64,000 nucleotides of DNA from Enterococcus xiangfangensis (GCF_005405365.1 NZ_BJDX01000008.1:55222-119221), one strand, 5' to 3'; counted from the first letter of the stretch, positions 28,779 to 37,675 are shown. Made by a program: numbers and translations. The notes: generated by a model from the letters alone, not told the origin.

Positions 28779-28949
28779 TTAATGATTTTTTGCTTTCCAT
28801 TTGATCGTATGGCGGGTTGGACGAATCGTGCGTACACGCGGCGCTTGTCCTTTTTCTTTAGTCACTTCTAATGAATTTTCTTTAATCGTGCTGTAGGCTT
28901 TCACTACCATATCGGCCAACCGCTCTTTGACTTCCTCAAATTTGTTCAT
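28779..28949 (-). CDS. Small basic protein of 56 residues, unknown
   Basis: Short gene starting MNKFEEVKERLADMVVKAYS and ending RHTIKWKAKNH. An acidic-to-neutral N-terminal helix is followed by a strongly basic tail with RVRTIRPTRHTIK. AAGGAG lies nine bases before ATG 28949, and the frame ends in TAA. Codon use looks normal for the region. I do not recognise the family. It stands alone between the TetR terminator and the tRNA terminator, in a convergent position to the TetR gene. The 213 nt upstream (to the tRNA gene) show no other gene. Confidence 0.65.
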   Translation of the reverse strand: MNKFEEVKERLADMVVKAYSTIKENSLEVTKEKGQAPRVRTIRPTRHTIKWKAKNH

Positions 28950-29124
28950 CGTTCCAAGCTCCTTTCTCCAATTGTTATAGCTTTATCTTAAATGTAGCGT
29001 ATATTTCAACAGGCAGCAAGCCAGAGAACTTCTTCGATGAAACAGATGCATTGAATGGCCGATTAATCGCCCTAAAAAATTAAATCCATTGCACCGTTAT
29101 TGCTAAAAGCTTGTTATCTAAACG

Positions 29125-29156
29125 CAAAAAAAAGTGAGTTGCAAAAGCAACTCACT
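29125..29156 (-). terminator. Terminator of the tRNA pair
   Basis: AGTGAGTTGC (29133-29142) / GCAACTCACT (29147-29156), AAAA (+) loop, T8-9 on the minus strand. It follows tRNA-Gln by six bases. Confidence 0.93.
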
Positions 29157-29162
29157 GAATGA

Positions 29163-29234
29163 CTGGGGTAGCTGGATTCGAACCAACGCATGAGGGAGTC
29201 AAAGTCCCTTGCCTTACCGCTTGGCTATACCCCA
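29163..29234 (-). tRNA. tRNA-Gln (anticodon TTG)
   Basis: 72-nt cloverleaf on the minus strand. Acceptor TGGGGTA pairs with TACCCCA, discriminator G, T-loop GGTTCGAATC, anticodon loop ACTTTGACT with TTG, which reads CAA/CAG. The 3' CCA is not encoded. It is the second gene of a two-tRNA transcript. Confidence 0.95.
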
Positions 29235-29238
29235 ATGG

Positions 29239-29319
29239 TGGAGGAGAGTGGATTCGAACCACTGAACCCTAAGGAACGGATTTACAGTCCGTCGCGTTTA
29301 GCCACTTCGCTACTCCTCC
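29239..29319 (-). tRNA. tRNA-Tyr (anticodon GTA)
   Basis: 81-nt class II tRNA with a long variable arm. Acceptor GGAGGAG/CTCCTCC, discriminator A, anticodon loop ACTGTAAAT with GTA, T-loop GGTTCGAATC. CCA is not encoded. Only four bases separate it from tRNA-Gln. Confidence 0.95.
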
Positions 29320-29357
29320 AGCTAGGTTTTTTTATTATTTAAAAACCCGACTCAGTT

Positions 29358-29386
29358 ATAATACCTAATCTTTAAAAAAAATGCAA
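29358..29386 (-). promoter_or_regulatory. tRNA operon promoter
   Basis: TTGCAT (29381-29386), 17-bp spacer, TATTAT (29358-29363) on the minus strand, about 39 bp before tRNA-Tyr. Confidence 0.5.
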
Positions 29387-29401
29387 GTACTTTTCTAAAA
29401 A

Positions 29402-29632
29402 TTATTCATGTAAATTCCAGTTGCGGATCAAAGCCTCAATCCCGTCGTCTAAAGACTTATAATTACCCAGTAATCGTCCGTCCGTATAGGCTTGGAAATT
29501 TTTATTATCCGGAATGATTTCACCAATAATTTTTTTACCGATCACTAATTGAGAGACTGTTTGCTCTTTTCCATCGATTTGACGTACTTCTTCTTTGATT
29601 TGGACTTGAATATCTTTGTTCTTTTTAGACAT
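29402..29632 (-). CDS. DUF2969 protein, function unknown
   Basis: A 76-residue protein starting MSKKNKDIQVQIKEE, with VIGKKIIGEIIPDNKNF and a C-terminal LDDGIEALIRNWNLHE, the pattern of the DUF2969 family of lactic acid bacteria. No function is known. ATG 29632 has GGAGGG seven bases upstream; the 20 residues that the frame adds upstream (MISCPFLLLYAK) cross the terminator of the neighbouring gene and are rejected. Confidence 0.8.
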   Translation of the reverse strand: MSKKNKDIQVQIKEEVRQIDGKEQTVSQLVIGKKIIGEIIPDNKNFQAYTDGRLLGNYKSLDDGIEALIRNWNLHE

Positions 29633-29673
29633 ATGATTTCCCTCCGTCCTAAATATTTTAGCATATAACAAAA

Positions 29674-29705
29674 GAAAAGGACAACTGATCACTCAATTGT
29701 CCTTT
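29674..29705 (-). terminator. Terminator after the liv-CBS/ACT operon
   Basis: AAAGGACAA (29676-29684) / TTGTCCTTT (29697-29705), 12-nt loop, T-rich tract beyond on the minus strand. Confidence 0.8.
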
Positions 29706-29708
29706 AAG

Positions 29709-30353
29709 CTATGGCTGTGTAACTGCTGCCCGCAAAACTTCATACCCATTATCAGTTAGAAGCTGTTTGATTTTTTCCGTCTCTTTGCTGGCTAATTGGA
29801 TCTCTAAAATCGTAGCGTTTGATTGGTGGTCCACAATAACTGTCAAAATACTGAAATCATGATCGGCCAACACCTTAGCAACTCTGGCAAGTACGCCTTT
29901 TTTGTCTTCTAAAATTTTTAATTGGACACGTGTACCGCCTTCGTAATAACCAGTCAATTTCAAGAAAGCATCAAAAATATCATTATTAGTGATGATTCCC
30001 ACTAATTTGTCACCTGCTAGTACGGGTAGAACATTGATCTTATTTTGCCGCATCAAATAGATTCCATCTTCCAATTCTGCATCAGGAGCGATCGTTTTGA
30101 CTTCTGTGATCATCACATCGGCTACGACCGTTTTATTCAATAAATAATTGACCTCGTAAACACTTAAACTCGTCGCTTTTGAAGGGAGCGCCTCTTGAAT
30201 CGTTCCTTCAGTAATCAGACCGACCAATCGATTGTCAGCGATCACCGGCAGACGGTGGATGTCATATTTTTTCATTAAATCAACGGCATCAAATATTTTT
30301 GTCTCAGGCGTAACAGTTACTAAATTTTCTGTCATAAAATCTTTTACACTCAT
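29709..30353 (-). CDS. CBS-pair and ACT-domain protein (AcuB-like)
   Basis: A 214-residue regulatory protein. Two CBS domains (MSVKDFMTENLVTVTP at the start, then VADVMITEVKTIAPD around residue 78) bind adenine nucleotides, and a C-terminal ACT domain (LEDKKGVLARVAKVLADHDF, about residues 147-166) usually binds amino acids. It resembles B. subtilis AcuB by layout. It begins three bases after livF, at the end of the livKHMGF operon, so it may sense a branched-chain amino acid and ATP charge and act on the transporter or downstream metabolism; that link is inference from position. Confidence 0.85.
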   Translation of the reverse strand: MSVKDFMTENLVTVTPETKIFDAVDLMKKYDIHRLPVIADNRLVGLITEGTIQEALPSKATSLSVYEVNYLLNKTVVADVMITEVKTIAPDAELEDGIYLMRQNKINVLPVLAGDKLVGIITNNDIFDAFLKLTGYYEGGTRVQLKILEDKKGVLARVAKVLADHDFSILTVIVDHQSNATILEIQLASKETEKIKQLLTDNGYEVLRAAVTQP

Positions 30354-30356
30354 TTT

Positions 30357-31058
30357 TTACCCTCCTAGATAAGCTTTCTTGACTTCTTCACTTTCTAGCA
30401 ATTCTTGACCCGTTCCTGACAGGACGACTTTGCCTGTCTCCAAAACATATCCGCGGTCTGCGATTGATAAAGCCATCTTGGCATTTTGTTCGATCAATAA
30501 AACCGTGGTCCCTTGTTTTTGGATCTCTTGAATAATATTAAAAATCTCTTGAATGAAGATCGGTGCTAATCCCATCGACGGCTCGTCTAACAACAGCAAG
30601 CGTGGTTTGGACATCAATGCACGACCCATCGCCAACATCTGCTGTTCCCCACCAGAAAGAGTCGAAGCATCTTGATTCAATCGTTCTTTTAAGATCGGAA
30701 ATTTTTCATAAATATGGTCATAATCTTTTTGCATCCCGCTGTCTTTTCGCAAATACGCTCCCATCTCCAAATTTTCTAAGACAGTCAATCCCGAGAACAC
30801 ATGACGGCCTTCTGGAACTTGGGAGATTCCTTGGGCCACGATTTTTCTAGGAGCCTTCTTTTGAATCTGAGCACCTTCAAAAGTAATCGTACCTTTAGAT
30901 GGATGATTTAAGCCTGAAATCGTCCGTAAAATCGTCGTTTTCCCTGCACCATTTGCTCCGATCAAAGATACGATCTCACCTTGTTTGACTTCAAAGCTGA
31001 CATCTCGCACCGCTTGGATCATCCCGTAATGGACCGAAAGATTTTCAATTTTCAGCAT
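30357..31058 (-). CDS. livF: Branched-chain amino acid ABC transporter ATPase LivF
   Basis: A 233-residue ABC ATPase with Walker A GANGAGKTTI (about residues 33-42), signature LSGGEQQML and Walker B LLLLDEPSMGLAP. Together with LivG it powers Leu/Ile/Val uptake. Its ATG overlaps the livG stop by one base, with AGGTGATC upstream. Confidence 0.94.
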   Translation of the reverse strand: MLKIENLSVHYGMIQAVRDVSFEVKQGEIVSLIGANGAGKTTILRTISGLNHPSKGTITFEGAQIQKKAPRKIVAQGISQVPEGRHVFSGLTVLENLEMGAYLRKDSGMQKDYDHIYEKFPILKERLNQDASTLSGGEQQMLAMGRALMSKPRLLLLDEPSMGLAPIFIQEIFNIIQEIQKQGTTVLLIEQNAKMALSIADRGYVLETGKVVLSGTGQELLESEEVKKAYLGG

Positions 31059-31834
31059 TATAGATCACCTCCAAGATAGGCTTTGATAACTTCTGGATTA
31101 TTTTTGATTTCCTCTGGCACACCTTCAGCCAAAATACGACCATACTCCAGCACATAAATCCGTTCGCAGACATCCATGACCAAACTCATATCGTGTTCAA
31201 TCAATAAGATCGTGATTTTAAATTCTGCTTGGATCTTTCGAATCAGTAACGTCAACTCCGCAGTTTCTTGCGGATTCATTCCAGCAGCTGGTTCGTCTAA
31301 GAAAAGAATCTTCGGTTTTGTTGCCAATGCTCGCACGATTTCTAGCCGGCGTTGTTCCCCATAAGGCAAGTTTCGAGCTAAATGTTCGGCTTTTTCTTGC
31401 AAATCAAAAATGGTTAATAATTTCAGTGCTTCAGCTTTCAAATGTTCTTCTTTATTATAAAAAGCCGGCAAACGCAAAACACTAGAGAAAAAGCTCTCTT
31501 TGTTTTTGCTGTTCATAGCAATCAAAACATTATCTAAAACCGTTAAATCTTTAAACAAGCGAATATTCTGAAAGGTTCGGCTCAAACCAAGATCCGCAAT
31601 CGCATAAGGTTTTTGTCCATTTAACCGATGACTTTTTCCATCAACTTTTAATAAGACATCCCCTTCACTTGGTTCGTACACACCGGTGATCAAGTTGAAC
31701 AACGTCGTTTTCCCCGCACCATTCGGACCAATCAAACCGACTAATTGATTTTCTTCTAATGCGATATTGACATTGGAGACCGCCGCCAAACCGCCAAAGT
31801 TTTTGGTTAATTCTTTAATTTCCAACAGAGGCAT
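31058..31834 (-). CDS. livG: Branched-chain amino acid ABC transporter ATPase LivG
   Basis: A 258-residue ABC ATPase with Walker A GPNGAGKTTLFN, signature LPYGEQRRLEI (LivG-type departure from LSGGQ) and Walker B ILFLDEPAAGMNP. ATG 31834 is preferred over ATG 31843, since AAAGGAG abuts the latter with no spacing but stands nine bases from the former. It overlaps the livM 3' end by 20 nt. Confidence 0.94.
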   Translation of the reverse strand: MPLLEIKELTKNFGGLAAVSNVNIALEENQLVGLIGPNGAGKTTLFNLITGVYEPSEGDVLLKVDGKSHRLNGQKPYAIADLGLSRTFQNIRLFKDLTVLDNVLIAMNSKNKESFFSSVLRLPAFYNKEEHLKAEALKLLTIFDLQEKAEHLARNLPYGEQRRLEIVRALATKPKILFLDEPAAGMNPQETAELTLLIRKIQAEFKITILLIEHDMSLVMDVCERIYVLEYGRILAEGVPEEIKNNPEVIKAYLGGDL

Positions 31835-32789
31835 TCTGGTCATCTCCTTTTTTGAACTTATCGATTATTTTTTTCACGGACAATTCTTTCGTACCTAGTA
31901 AACCGCCCGGCTTGAAGATCATTAAGATGATCAATGCCAACGCGTAAATGATCATCCGCAATGTCCCAAAATCTTGCAGATACATATTGATGATCCCTAA
32001 CAAAATTGCGGCAATAAAAGTCCCTGTGACACTGCCGATCCCGCCTAATACAACTAAGATCAAAATATCCACCGATTTAGTAAACGCAAAGTCTTTTGGT
32101 GCAATAGATTGTAAATAGCCCGCATAAAGTGAACCTGCGATACTAGCCGTCATTGCCCCAAAGGTAAAAGCGATCACTTTATATTTGGTCGTATTAACGC
32201 CCATCGCTTCTGCTGCGATCTCATCTTCGCGAATCGCCATCGTCGCACGTCCAGCACCGGAACGAATATAGTTGACGATAAATAGCGTAGTGATCGCCAT
32301 AAACCCATAAACCATTTGCCAATCAACAAACGGCTCGATTCCAAACAAACCAGAAGGACCATTAGTGATATCTTTAAAATTGATCAATAAGATCCGAATA
32401 ATTTCCGCTACACCTAAAGTTGCGATTGCTAAGTAATCTCCACTCAAGCGTAAAGTCGGGATACCTACTGCTACAGCAACGATCCCCGCCAAGATAACAC
32501 CTACAGCCATTCCTAAGAAAAATCCACCATAAGTCGGCGTATTCATTGAGATCAAAGCCGCCGCATACGCACCAATTGCCATAAAGCCAGCATGACCCAA
32601 AGAAAACTGCCCGGAAAATCCGATGATCAAATTCAAGCCGACTGCTAAAATGACGTTTATCCCGATTTGAACCAAAATATTATCTAAGAACAGGTTGACC
32701 AATCCGGCTGAATAAGCCGCATATAATACTGCGTAGCCAATCACGATCAAAGCTAGCCAAATCAAATTGTATTTTAAATTCTTCTTCAT
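31815..32789 (-). CDS. livM: Branched-chain amino acid ABC transporter permease LivM
   Basis: A 324-residue membrane permease with eight or more hydrophobic helices and the LivM motif GFSGQFSLGHAGFMAIGAY. The start ATG 32789 has AGGTGA six bases upstream; a GTG at 32798 is possible. It follows livH with a 9-nt gap. Confidence 0.93.
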   Translation of the reverse strand: MKKNLKYNLIWLALIVIGYAVLYAAYSAGLVNLFLDNILVQIGINVILAVGLNLIIGFSGQFSLGHAGFMAIGAYAAALISMNTPTYGGFFLGMAVGVILAGIVAVAVGIPTLRLSGDYLAIATLGVAEIIRILLINFKDITNGPSGLFGIEPFVDWQMVYGFMAITTLFIVNYIRSGAGRATMAIREDEIAAEAMGVNTTKYKVIAFTFGAMTASIAGSLYAGYLQSIAPKDFAFTKSVDILILVVLGGIGSVTGTFIAAILLGIINMYLQDFGTLRMIIYALALIILMIFKPGGLLGTKELSVKKIIDKFKKGDDQNASVGN

Positions 32790-32798
32790 TTGACTCAC

Positions 32799-33677
32799 CT
32801 ACACTTTCTCTTTTACATGTTTGCCTAAAATACCGGCTGGACGAATCAACAAAATCAAAATCAAGACGATATAAACTACCGCGTCTTTGAAATCTGAGAA
32901 ACCTAAGGCTGTGGTCAACGTTTCGATCAAGCCGATAACAAAACCGCCGATCGCCGCACCAGGAATGATCCCAATTCCGCCTAAAACTGCCGCGATAAAT
33001 GATTTCAGTCCAGGGATATACCCCATCATCGGATCGATCGAATTGTAATACAGCCCAATCATCATCCCGCCAGCAGCAGCCAGCGCAGAACCTAATGCAA
33101 ATGTAAATGAAATTGTTCGATTGACATCAATTCCCATCAACTGCGCTGCATCAGTATCGACACTCACCGCGCGCATTGCTTTTCCCATTTTGGTCTTTTG
33201 TACGATGATGTTTAATGCGATCATCAAGAATAATGACAGTCCTAAAATCAATAGCTGAATATTTGACACACTCAAAAAACCAAATTTAAAAACTTGCAAT
33301 TTAATGACTTGTGGAAAAGGTCTTGTTGTGGAACTGAAAAAATAGATCATAATATTTTGTAATAAATACGAAACACCAATTGCTGTGATTAAAGCCGCGA
33401 TTCGTGTTGAATTTCTTAACGGACGATAGGCCAAAAATTCGATGACGACCCCTAATATCGCACTGCCCACCATTGATAAAACTAGCGCTGGAAAGAATCC
33501 CATATTAAATTGGTTAATCAAAAAGTACCCGATGAAAGACCCAATCATATAGATTTCGCCATGAGCAAAATTGATCAATTTGATGATTCCATATACCATG
33601 GTATAGCCTAGTGCCATCAGTGCATAAACACTGCCTAGAAAAAGTCCATTAACGATTTGCTGAATAAATACTTCCAT
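32799..33677 (-). CDS. livH: Branched-chain amino acid ABC transporter permease LivH
   Basis: A 292-residue permease with the LivH signature GLFLGSVYALMALGYTMVYG followed by INFAHGEIYMIG. It pairs with LivM to form the membrane channel. ATG 33677 is taken over GTG 33686; the Shine-Dalgarno is weak for both, suggesting modest translation. The 111-nt gap to livK contains a possible partial terminator. Confidence 0.93.
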   Translation of the reverse strand: MEVFIQQIVNGLFLGSVYALMALGYTMVYGIIKLINFAHGEIYMIGSFIGYFLINQFNMGFFPALVLSMVGSAILGVVIEFLAYRPLRNSTRIAALITAIGVSYLLQNIMIYFFSSTTRPFPQVIKLQVFKFGFLSVSNIQLLILGLSLFLMIALNIIVQKTKMGKAMRAVSVDTDAAQLMGIDVNRTISFTFALGSALAAAGGMMIGLYYNSIDPMMGYIPGLKSFIAAVLGGIGIIPGAAIGGFVIGLIETLTTALGFSDFKDAVVYIVLILILLIRPAGILGKHVKEKV

Positions 33678-33736
33678 TTTTATCACATCACTTTTCTAAA
33701 AAATAGAGTGGTCGATTATTTTATGCTTTGGTTCTT

Positions 33737-33770
33737 AAAAAGGGTGCACCAAATTCCATTAGCACACCCC
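33737..33770 (-). terminator. Possible attenuating terminator between livK and livH
   Basis: GGGTG(C) at 33742-33747 against GCACACCC at 33762-33769, imperfect stem with a bulge, then T5 on the minus strand. It would favour the binding protein over the permeases. Confidence 0.45.
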
Positions 33771-33788
33771 CTTGCCTGCTTTAAGTAA

Positions 33789-34952
33789 TTATGGATTTAC
33801 GGTTTCAGCAGAAGATTCTTTTCCGTTCGTTAGACCAAGGACAACCGCTGATTTGACAGGATTGTGATCTTTATCTATCGAGATCTTACCAGTTACACCT
33901 TCAAAGTCTTTCAAGTTAGCCAAGCCTTTTTGAATTGCTGCGGGTGTTGCTTCCCCTTCGTCTTCAATTGCTTGTTTGATCATATAGACTGCATCGTAGG
34001 CCAATGCATTGAATGAAGATGGTTGTTTGCCATATTTTTCTTCATAAGCTTTAACAAATGGTTCAACTTTGTCTGTCGCCGGTGCTTTCGTTGAAAAGTG
34101 ACCCGTATAGTAAATATTATTGACATTGCTTGCCCCTGCTGTTGCAACCAATTTTTCATCAGCAAAACCGTCAGCTCCAAGAATTGGTTGTTTAATTCCC
34201 ATTTCACGAGCTTGCTTGATGATCAAACCGGCTTCTGTATAATAACCAGGAAGATAGATTACGTCGAAATCTTTGTCTTTGATCTTCGTTAGGACTGCTT
34301 GGAAATCTTTATCCCCTGCAGTAAAGTTTTCTTCTGCGACAATCTCGCCTTTATAGGTTTTCTTGAAAGCTTTTGTTAATCCAATTGCATAATCACTTGA
34401 GTTGTCCCCAAGAATGACGGCTTTATCGGCTTTTAAATTTTCTTCTGCATATTTCGCTAATACGATCCCTTGGAAGCTATCTTGGAAACATGCGCGGAAA
34501 ATATAATCTTGAACTTTTCCTTTTTGGACGGTGATTGCATCATCTGTCCCAGAAGGTGTTACCGCAGGTACTTTCGCTTTTGTTAAGTTCGGTAATGTTG
34601 CTTTTGTTGCACCTGATGTGGCTGGTCCAACAATCGCAACTACTTCGTCTTTTGTCGTCAAATTCGCTGCAACAGATGCGGCTTCATTATTGTCTGATTT
34701 ATTGTCTTTTGAAATATATTCAATTTTTTTTCCGTCGATTCCACCATCTTTGTTGATTTGTTCGACGGCCAATTTGGCACCATCATTTTCTACTTCACCA
34801 TAAGCCGCGGTGGCACCTGACAACTCAAAGTTTCCCCCGATTTTGATTGTCTTGGCATCATCCCCACTGCTGCTATCATTCGCTTTAGGTGAACCACATG
34901 CACTAAATAAAAATAAACCGGCTGCTAAAACCGCTACTGTTCTCTTCTTCAT
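33789..34952 (-). CDS. livK: Branched-chain amino acid-binding lipoprotein LivK
   Basis: A 387-residue extracytoplasmic receptor. The signal peptide MKKRTVAVLAAGLFLFSACG ends in the lipobox FSAC (Cys about residue 19), followed by a Ser/Asp-rich linker. The rest is the type I periplasmic-binding fold of the Leu/Ile/Val family (IKIGGNFELSGATAAYG, AIVGPATSGATKA). AGGGGG stands seven bases before ATG 34952. It leads the livKHMGF-CBS/ACT operon from a near-consensus promoter with CodY and CcpA sites. Confidence 0.94.
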   Translation of the reverse strand: MKKRTVAVLAAGLFLFSACGSPKANDSSSGDDAKTIKIGGNFELSGATAAYGEVENDGAKLAVEQINKDGGIDGKKIEYISKDNKSDNNEAASVAANLTTKDEVVAIVGPATSGATKATLPNLTKAKVPAVTPSGTDDAITVQKGKVQDYIFRACFQDSFQGIVLAKYAEENLKADKAVILGDNSSDYAIGLTKAFKKTYKGEIVAEENFTAGDKDFQAVLTKIKDKDFDVIYLPGYYTEAGLIIKQAREMGIKQPILGADGFADEKLVATAGASNVNNIYYTGHFSTKAPATDKVEPFVKAYEEKYGKQPSSFNALAYDAVYMIKQAIEDEGEATPAAIQKGLANLKDFEGVTGKISIDKDHNPVKSAVVLGLTNGKESSAETVNP

Positions 34953-34999
34953 TTTGTTACCCCCTAATAAATTAATGATAATTCGATAAGATATTAAAG

Positions 35000-35028
35000 A
35001 ATATAAAGCAAAAAACTCTCACTGTCAA
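35000..35028 (-). promoter_or_regulatory. livK promoter
   Basis: TTGACA (35023-35028), 17-bp spacer, TATATT (35000-35005) on the minus strand; start site expected near 34993. Confidence 0.85.
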
Positions 35029-35031
35029 TTA

Positions 35032-35046
35032 AATTATCTGAATATT
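35032..35046 (-). promoter_or_regulatory. CodY box upstream of livK
   Basis: AATATTCAGATAATT on the minus strand matches the CodY consensus AATTTTCWGAAAATT at 13 of 15 positions and lies three bases from the -35. This fits repression of amino acid uptake when branched-chain amino acids and GTP are plentiful. Confidence 0.7.
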
Positions 35047-35071
35047 TTAATAATTCTGTATTATCAAACAA

Positions 35072-35087
35072 TTTTTAGCGCTTACAT
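35072..35087 (-). promoter_or_regulatory. CcpA cre site upstream of livK
   Basis: ATGTAAGCGCTAAAAA on the minus strand matches the cre consensus WTGNAARCGNWWWCAW at 15 of 16 positions. It is centred about 86 bp upstream of the start site, a position more usual for activation than repression. Confidence 0.6.
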
Positions 35088-35234
35088 TTACGAAATCTAT
35101 TAGATAACTAAAAAAAATCTCTCTAACCGATGAACAGCCAAAGAGACAAATTTAAAATAACTAGAATTTTTAATACAGATCTTCAATACACTCTGAACAC
35201 TCCGTAAACGAACATCTTTAGCCAGACACTCAAT

Positions 35235-35534
35235 CTAGCTCTCGCTTGTTCTGCGTTTCAGTTGTGGGTAATCCGGTTCTTCATGATCCACTAAATTTTT
35301 TCGCAATGAGAATTTTATCGGTACATAATCTAATCCTGCTTTTGCCAATGGATGGCAGCGCAGAATCCGAGCGATTCCCATCAAGAACCCTTTAAGTGCT
35401 CCATGAACTTGGATTGCTTTGATCATATAACTAGAACAGGTAGGATAATACCGACATGAAGGCGGCGTCAACGGCGAGATGAATCGCTGATACCCACGGA
35501 CTAATAAAATCAGTCCTTTACTTAGAACATTCAT
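35235..35534 (-). CDS. yidD: Membrane protein insertion efficiency factor YidD
   Basis: A 99-residue YidD with the family core [20 protein letters not shown] and [13 protein letters not shown], including the conserved cysteines. It is thought to assist YidC/Sec-dependent membrane insertion. ATG 35534 has GAGG seven bases upstream. It is a single gene between livK and the epuA-murA unit, with no obvious terminator in the short downstream stretch. Confidence 0.93.
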   Translation of the reverse strand: MNVLSKGLILLVRGYQRFISPLTPPSCRYYPTCSSYMIKAIQVHGALKGFLMGIARILRCHPLAKAGLDYVPIKFSLRKNLVDHEEPDYPQLKRRTSES

Positions 35535-35595
35535 TTTCACACCTCAAACTCATTTCTTTGTCACTGGCAATGTTCAGCCAGCTAGTAAATTTGGT

Positions 35596-35631
35596 AAAAA
35601 AGAGACCACACCAAAAATGGGTGATCTCTTT
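35596..35631 (-). terminator. Terminator of murA-epuA
   Basis: AAAGAGA (35599-35605) / TCTCTTT (35625-35631), extended by CAC/GTG after one mismatch, then T6 on the minus strand. Confidence 0.8.
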
Positions 35632-35660
35632 GATTCTCTACTTAAATTCCAACACAATGA

Positions 35661-35837
35661 CTAATGGATAAATTCCAAAATGTGCCGCCATACATCCGGC
35701 AATAACACTTTAAAAGGATTTCCGCCACCCATTACACCATAACCGATCATACTGCCGATGATGAACAAAAGGACACCAGCCAGTAAAATCGCTGCGATTC
35801 GAATCAAGCTGCGTAAGATATGTTCACCTGAACTCAT
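35661..35837 (-). CDS. epuA: EpuA-type small membrane protein
   Basis: A 58-residue protein with one hydrophobic helix (LIRIAAILLAGVLLFIIGSM, about residues 11-30) followed by IGYGVMGGGNPFKVLLPD and a terminal VWRHILEFIH. This is the EpuA family (PF11772), found just after murA in streptococci and enterococci and often mislabelled as an RNA polymerase beta subunit. The AAGGAG ribosome site begins inside the murA stop codon region, so it is coupled to murA. Function unknown; an envelope role is likely from location. Confidence 0.8.
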   Translation of the reverse strand: MSSGEHILRSLIRIAAILLAGVLLFIIGSMIGYGVMGGGNPFKVLLPDVWRHILEFIH

Positions 35838-35848
35838 AAATCTACTCC

Positions 35849-37150
35849 TTAAGCTAAAACAGTTGCGGTATCCGCTGCTTTCTTGCTATCGCTGTCCATA
35901 CGCTCCACATCTGCACCTAATTGTTGAAGTTTTACATGGAATTGATAGTATCCACGATCCAAATATTTCAAGTTGCGTACGCGTGTCATTCCTTTTGCTC
36001 GCAAACCAGCTAATACTAGTGCAGCTGCAGCACGTAAATCAGTCGCATAAACTTCTGCTCCTTGTAATTCGGAACCACCTTTGATCAAAGCAACATTGTT
36101 GTCGATTTTGACTTGCGCATTCATTCTGCGCATTTCTTCTAAGTGTTGGAAACGGTTCTCAAAAACAGTTTCAGTCGTTGTGCTGACGCCTTCTGCAACT
36201 AATTGGATAGCTGTCATTTGTGCTTGCATATCTGTTGGAAAACCAGGATGAGGCATTGTTTTGATATCTGTAGCTTTCAGCACTTTCGGACCGATCACTC
36301 GCAAGCCATCATTTTCTTCGGTAATTGTAACACCCATTTCGATCAATTTTGAAATCAATGGACGATTGTGTTCAGGAATTGCACCATCAATCAAAACATT
36401 TCCTTCATTCATTGCAGCGGCAACCATAAAGGTTCCAGCTTCGATCCGGTCTTGAACGATTGGATGAGAAACAGCATGTAGATGAGTAACACCTTCGATA
36501 CGCATCGTTTCTGTACCAGCACCATGAATGCTAGCACCCATTTTATTCAAAAAGTTGGCTAAATCAACAATTTCAGGTTCGCGAGCGACATTTTCGATCA
36601 CTGTCGTCCCTTTCGCTTTTACAGCAGCCATCATAATATTTTGGGTTGCACCAACACTTGGGAAGTCCAAGTAGATCGTATCGCCGACTAATTCATCAGC
36701 GATCGCTTCGATGTAGCCATTTTTTTGGATAATCTTTGCGCCCAAAGCTTGAAATCCTTTTAGATGCAAATCAATTGGACGTTTGCCGATTGCACAGCCG
36801 CCCGGCATCGCAACTTTTGCGTGACCATTACGAGCCAACAAAGGTCCCATTACAACGATGGATGCCCGCATTTTACTTACGTATTCATAAGGGGCTTCCA
36901 CGTTCAATTGACGAGTAGCCTCCACTGTGATTTCTTTACTTTCTTCGTTAAATTCAACATCTGTATTCAAATAACGAATCACTTGATTCATGGTAAAAAC
37001 ATCAGATAAGATTGGAACATTGGTTAAAGTTGATGTTCCTTCTTCAGCTAATAACGTTGCAGCCAAAATTGGCAATACAGCATTTTTTGCTCCTTCAATA
37101 TGTACCGTTCCTTTTAATTGTTTGCCACCACGAACGATGATTTCTTCCAT
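35849..37150 (-). CDS. murA: UDP-N-acetylglucosamine 1-carboxyvinyltransferase
   Basis: Transfers enolpyruvate from PEP to UDP-GlcNAc, the first committed step of peptidoglycan synthesis. The 433 residues include the catalytic Lys22-Asn23 ([11 protein letters not shown]) and the active-site Cys119 in [11 protein letters not shown], the residue alkylated by fosfomycin, so fosfomycin sensitivity of this enzyme is expected. Location between ywzB and epuA near the atp operon marks it as the main MurA1/MurAA copy rather than the second paralogue common in Firmicutes. No second copy is in the window. Confidence 0.96.
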   Translation of the reverse strand: MEEIIVRGGKQLKGTVHIEGAKNAVLPILAATLLAEEGTSTLTNVPILSDVFTMNQVIRYLNTDVEFNEESKEITVEATRQLNVEAPYEYVSKMRASIVVMGPLLARNGHAKVAMPGGCAIGKRPIDLHLKGFQALGAKIIQKNGYIEAIADELVGDTIYLDFPSVGATQNIMMAAVKAKGTTVIENVAREPEIVDLANFLNKMGASIHGAGTETMRIEGVTHLHAVSHPIVQDRIEAGTFMVAAAMNEGNVLIDGAIPEHNRPLISKLIEMGVTITEENDGLRVIGPKVLKATDIKTMPHPGFPTDMQAQMTAIQLVAEGVSTTTETVFENRFQHLEEMRRMNAQVKIDNNVALIKGGSELQGAEVYATDLRAAAALVLAGLRAKGMTRVRNLKYLDRGYYQFHVKLQQLGADVERMDSDSKKAADTATVLA

Positions 37151-37194
37151 TGTATTCCCTCCAAAAAAGCTAATCGATTTCTCGTCTATGTACC

Positions 37195-37428
37195 TTAATT
37201 AAATGTCAAAAATATATTTTTGCTCAAAAGAATGATTTCTAAGAAAAACGTACTGCAAATAAAGCCTATGACGATCGCCAACATTAGAATCGCAACACGA
37301 ACTTGCGCTTCTTTAAATGCTTTGAATAGATTTTCGATTCGCAATGCTCTTAACGCCCAAAAAGCTAAATAAATAAAAGAAAAATGCGAAATGATTCTAA
37401 CGATTGCATCAATTCCAAACACTTGCAT
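37195..37428 (-). CDS. ywzB: DUF1146 membrane protein (YwzB)
   Basis: A 77-residue protein with two hydrophobic helices (about residues 12-30 and 43-65), matching the DUF1146/YwzB family that sits between the atp operon and murA in Bacillus and relatives. Role unknown. AAGGAAA precedes ATG 37428; ten upstream residues in frame are rejected. An extended -10 promoter lies close upstream. Confidence 0.85.
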   Translation of the reverse strand: MQVFGIDAIVRIISHFSFIYLAFWALRALRIENLFKAFKEAQVRVAILMLAIVIGFICSTFFLEIILLSKNIFLTFN

Positions 37429-37462
37429 AAGTCGTTTCCTTTCAAAAAAAATCAACATTTGG

Positions 37463-37471
37463 ATTATATCA
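37463..37471 (-). promoter_or_regulatory. ywzB-murA promoter, extended -10
   Basis: TGATATAAT on the minus strand, a perfect -10 with TGn extension, 35 bp before ywzB. The -35 is poor. Confidence 0.55.
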
Positions 37472-37675
37472 CAGATTCATACAAAGAAGAACACATTGTG
37501 CACGTAAAGAACTGTACAGAAACTTTTAAAAAACTTAATTTTTGTTTCTCTTTCTAAAAAATTTTTTTGATTGGCTGAATTCTTCGAGCACTTTTCCAAT
37601 CTTTAAGGATGAACCATGACTAAAAAAAGTGAATTGCTTGTCGCCTCAAGCTGAGAAAAATTTTCTTCCTATCAC

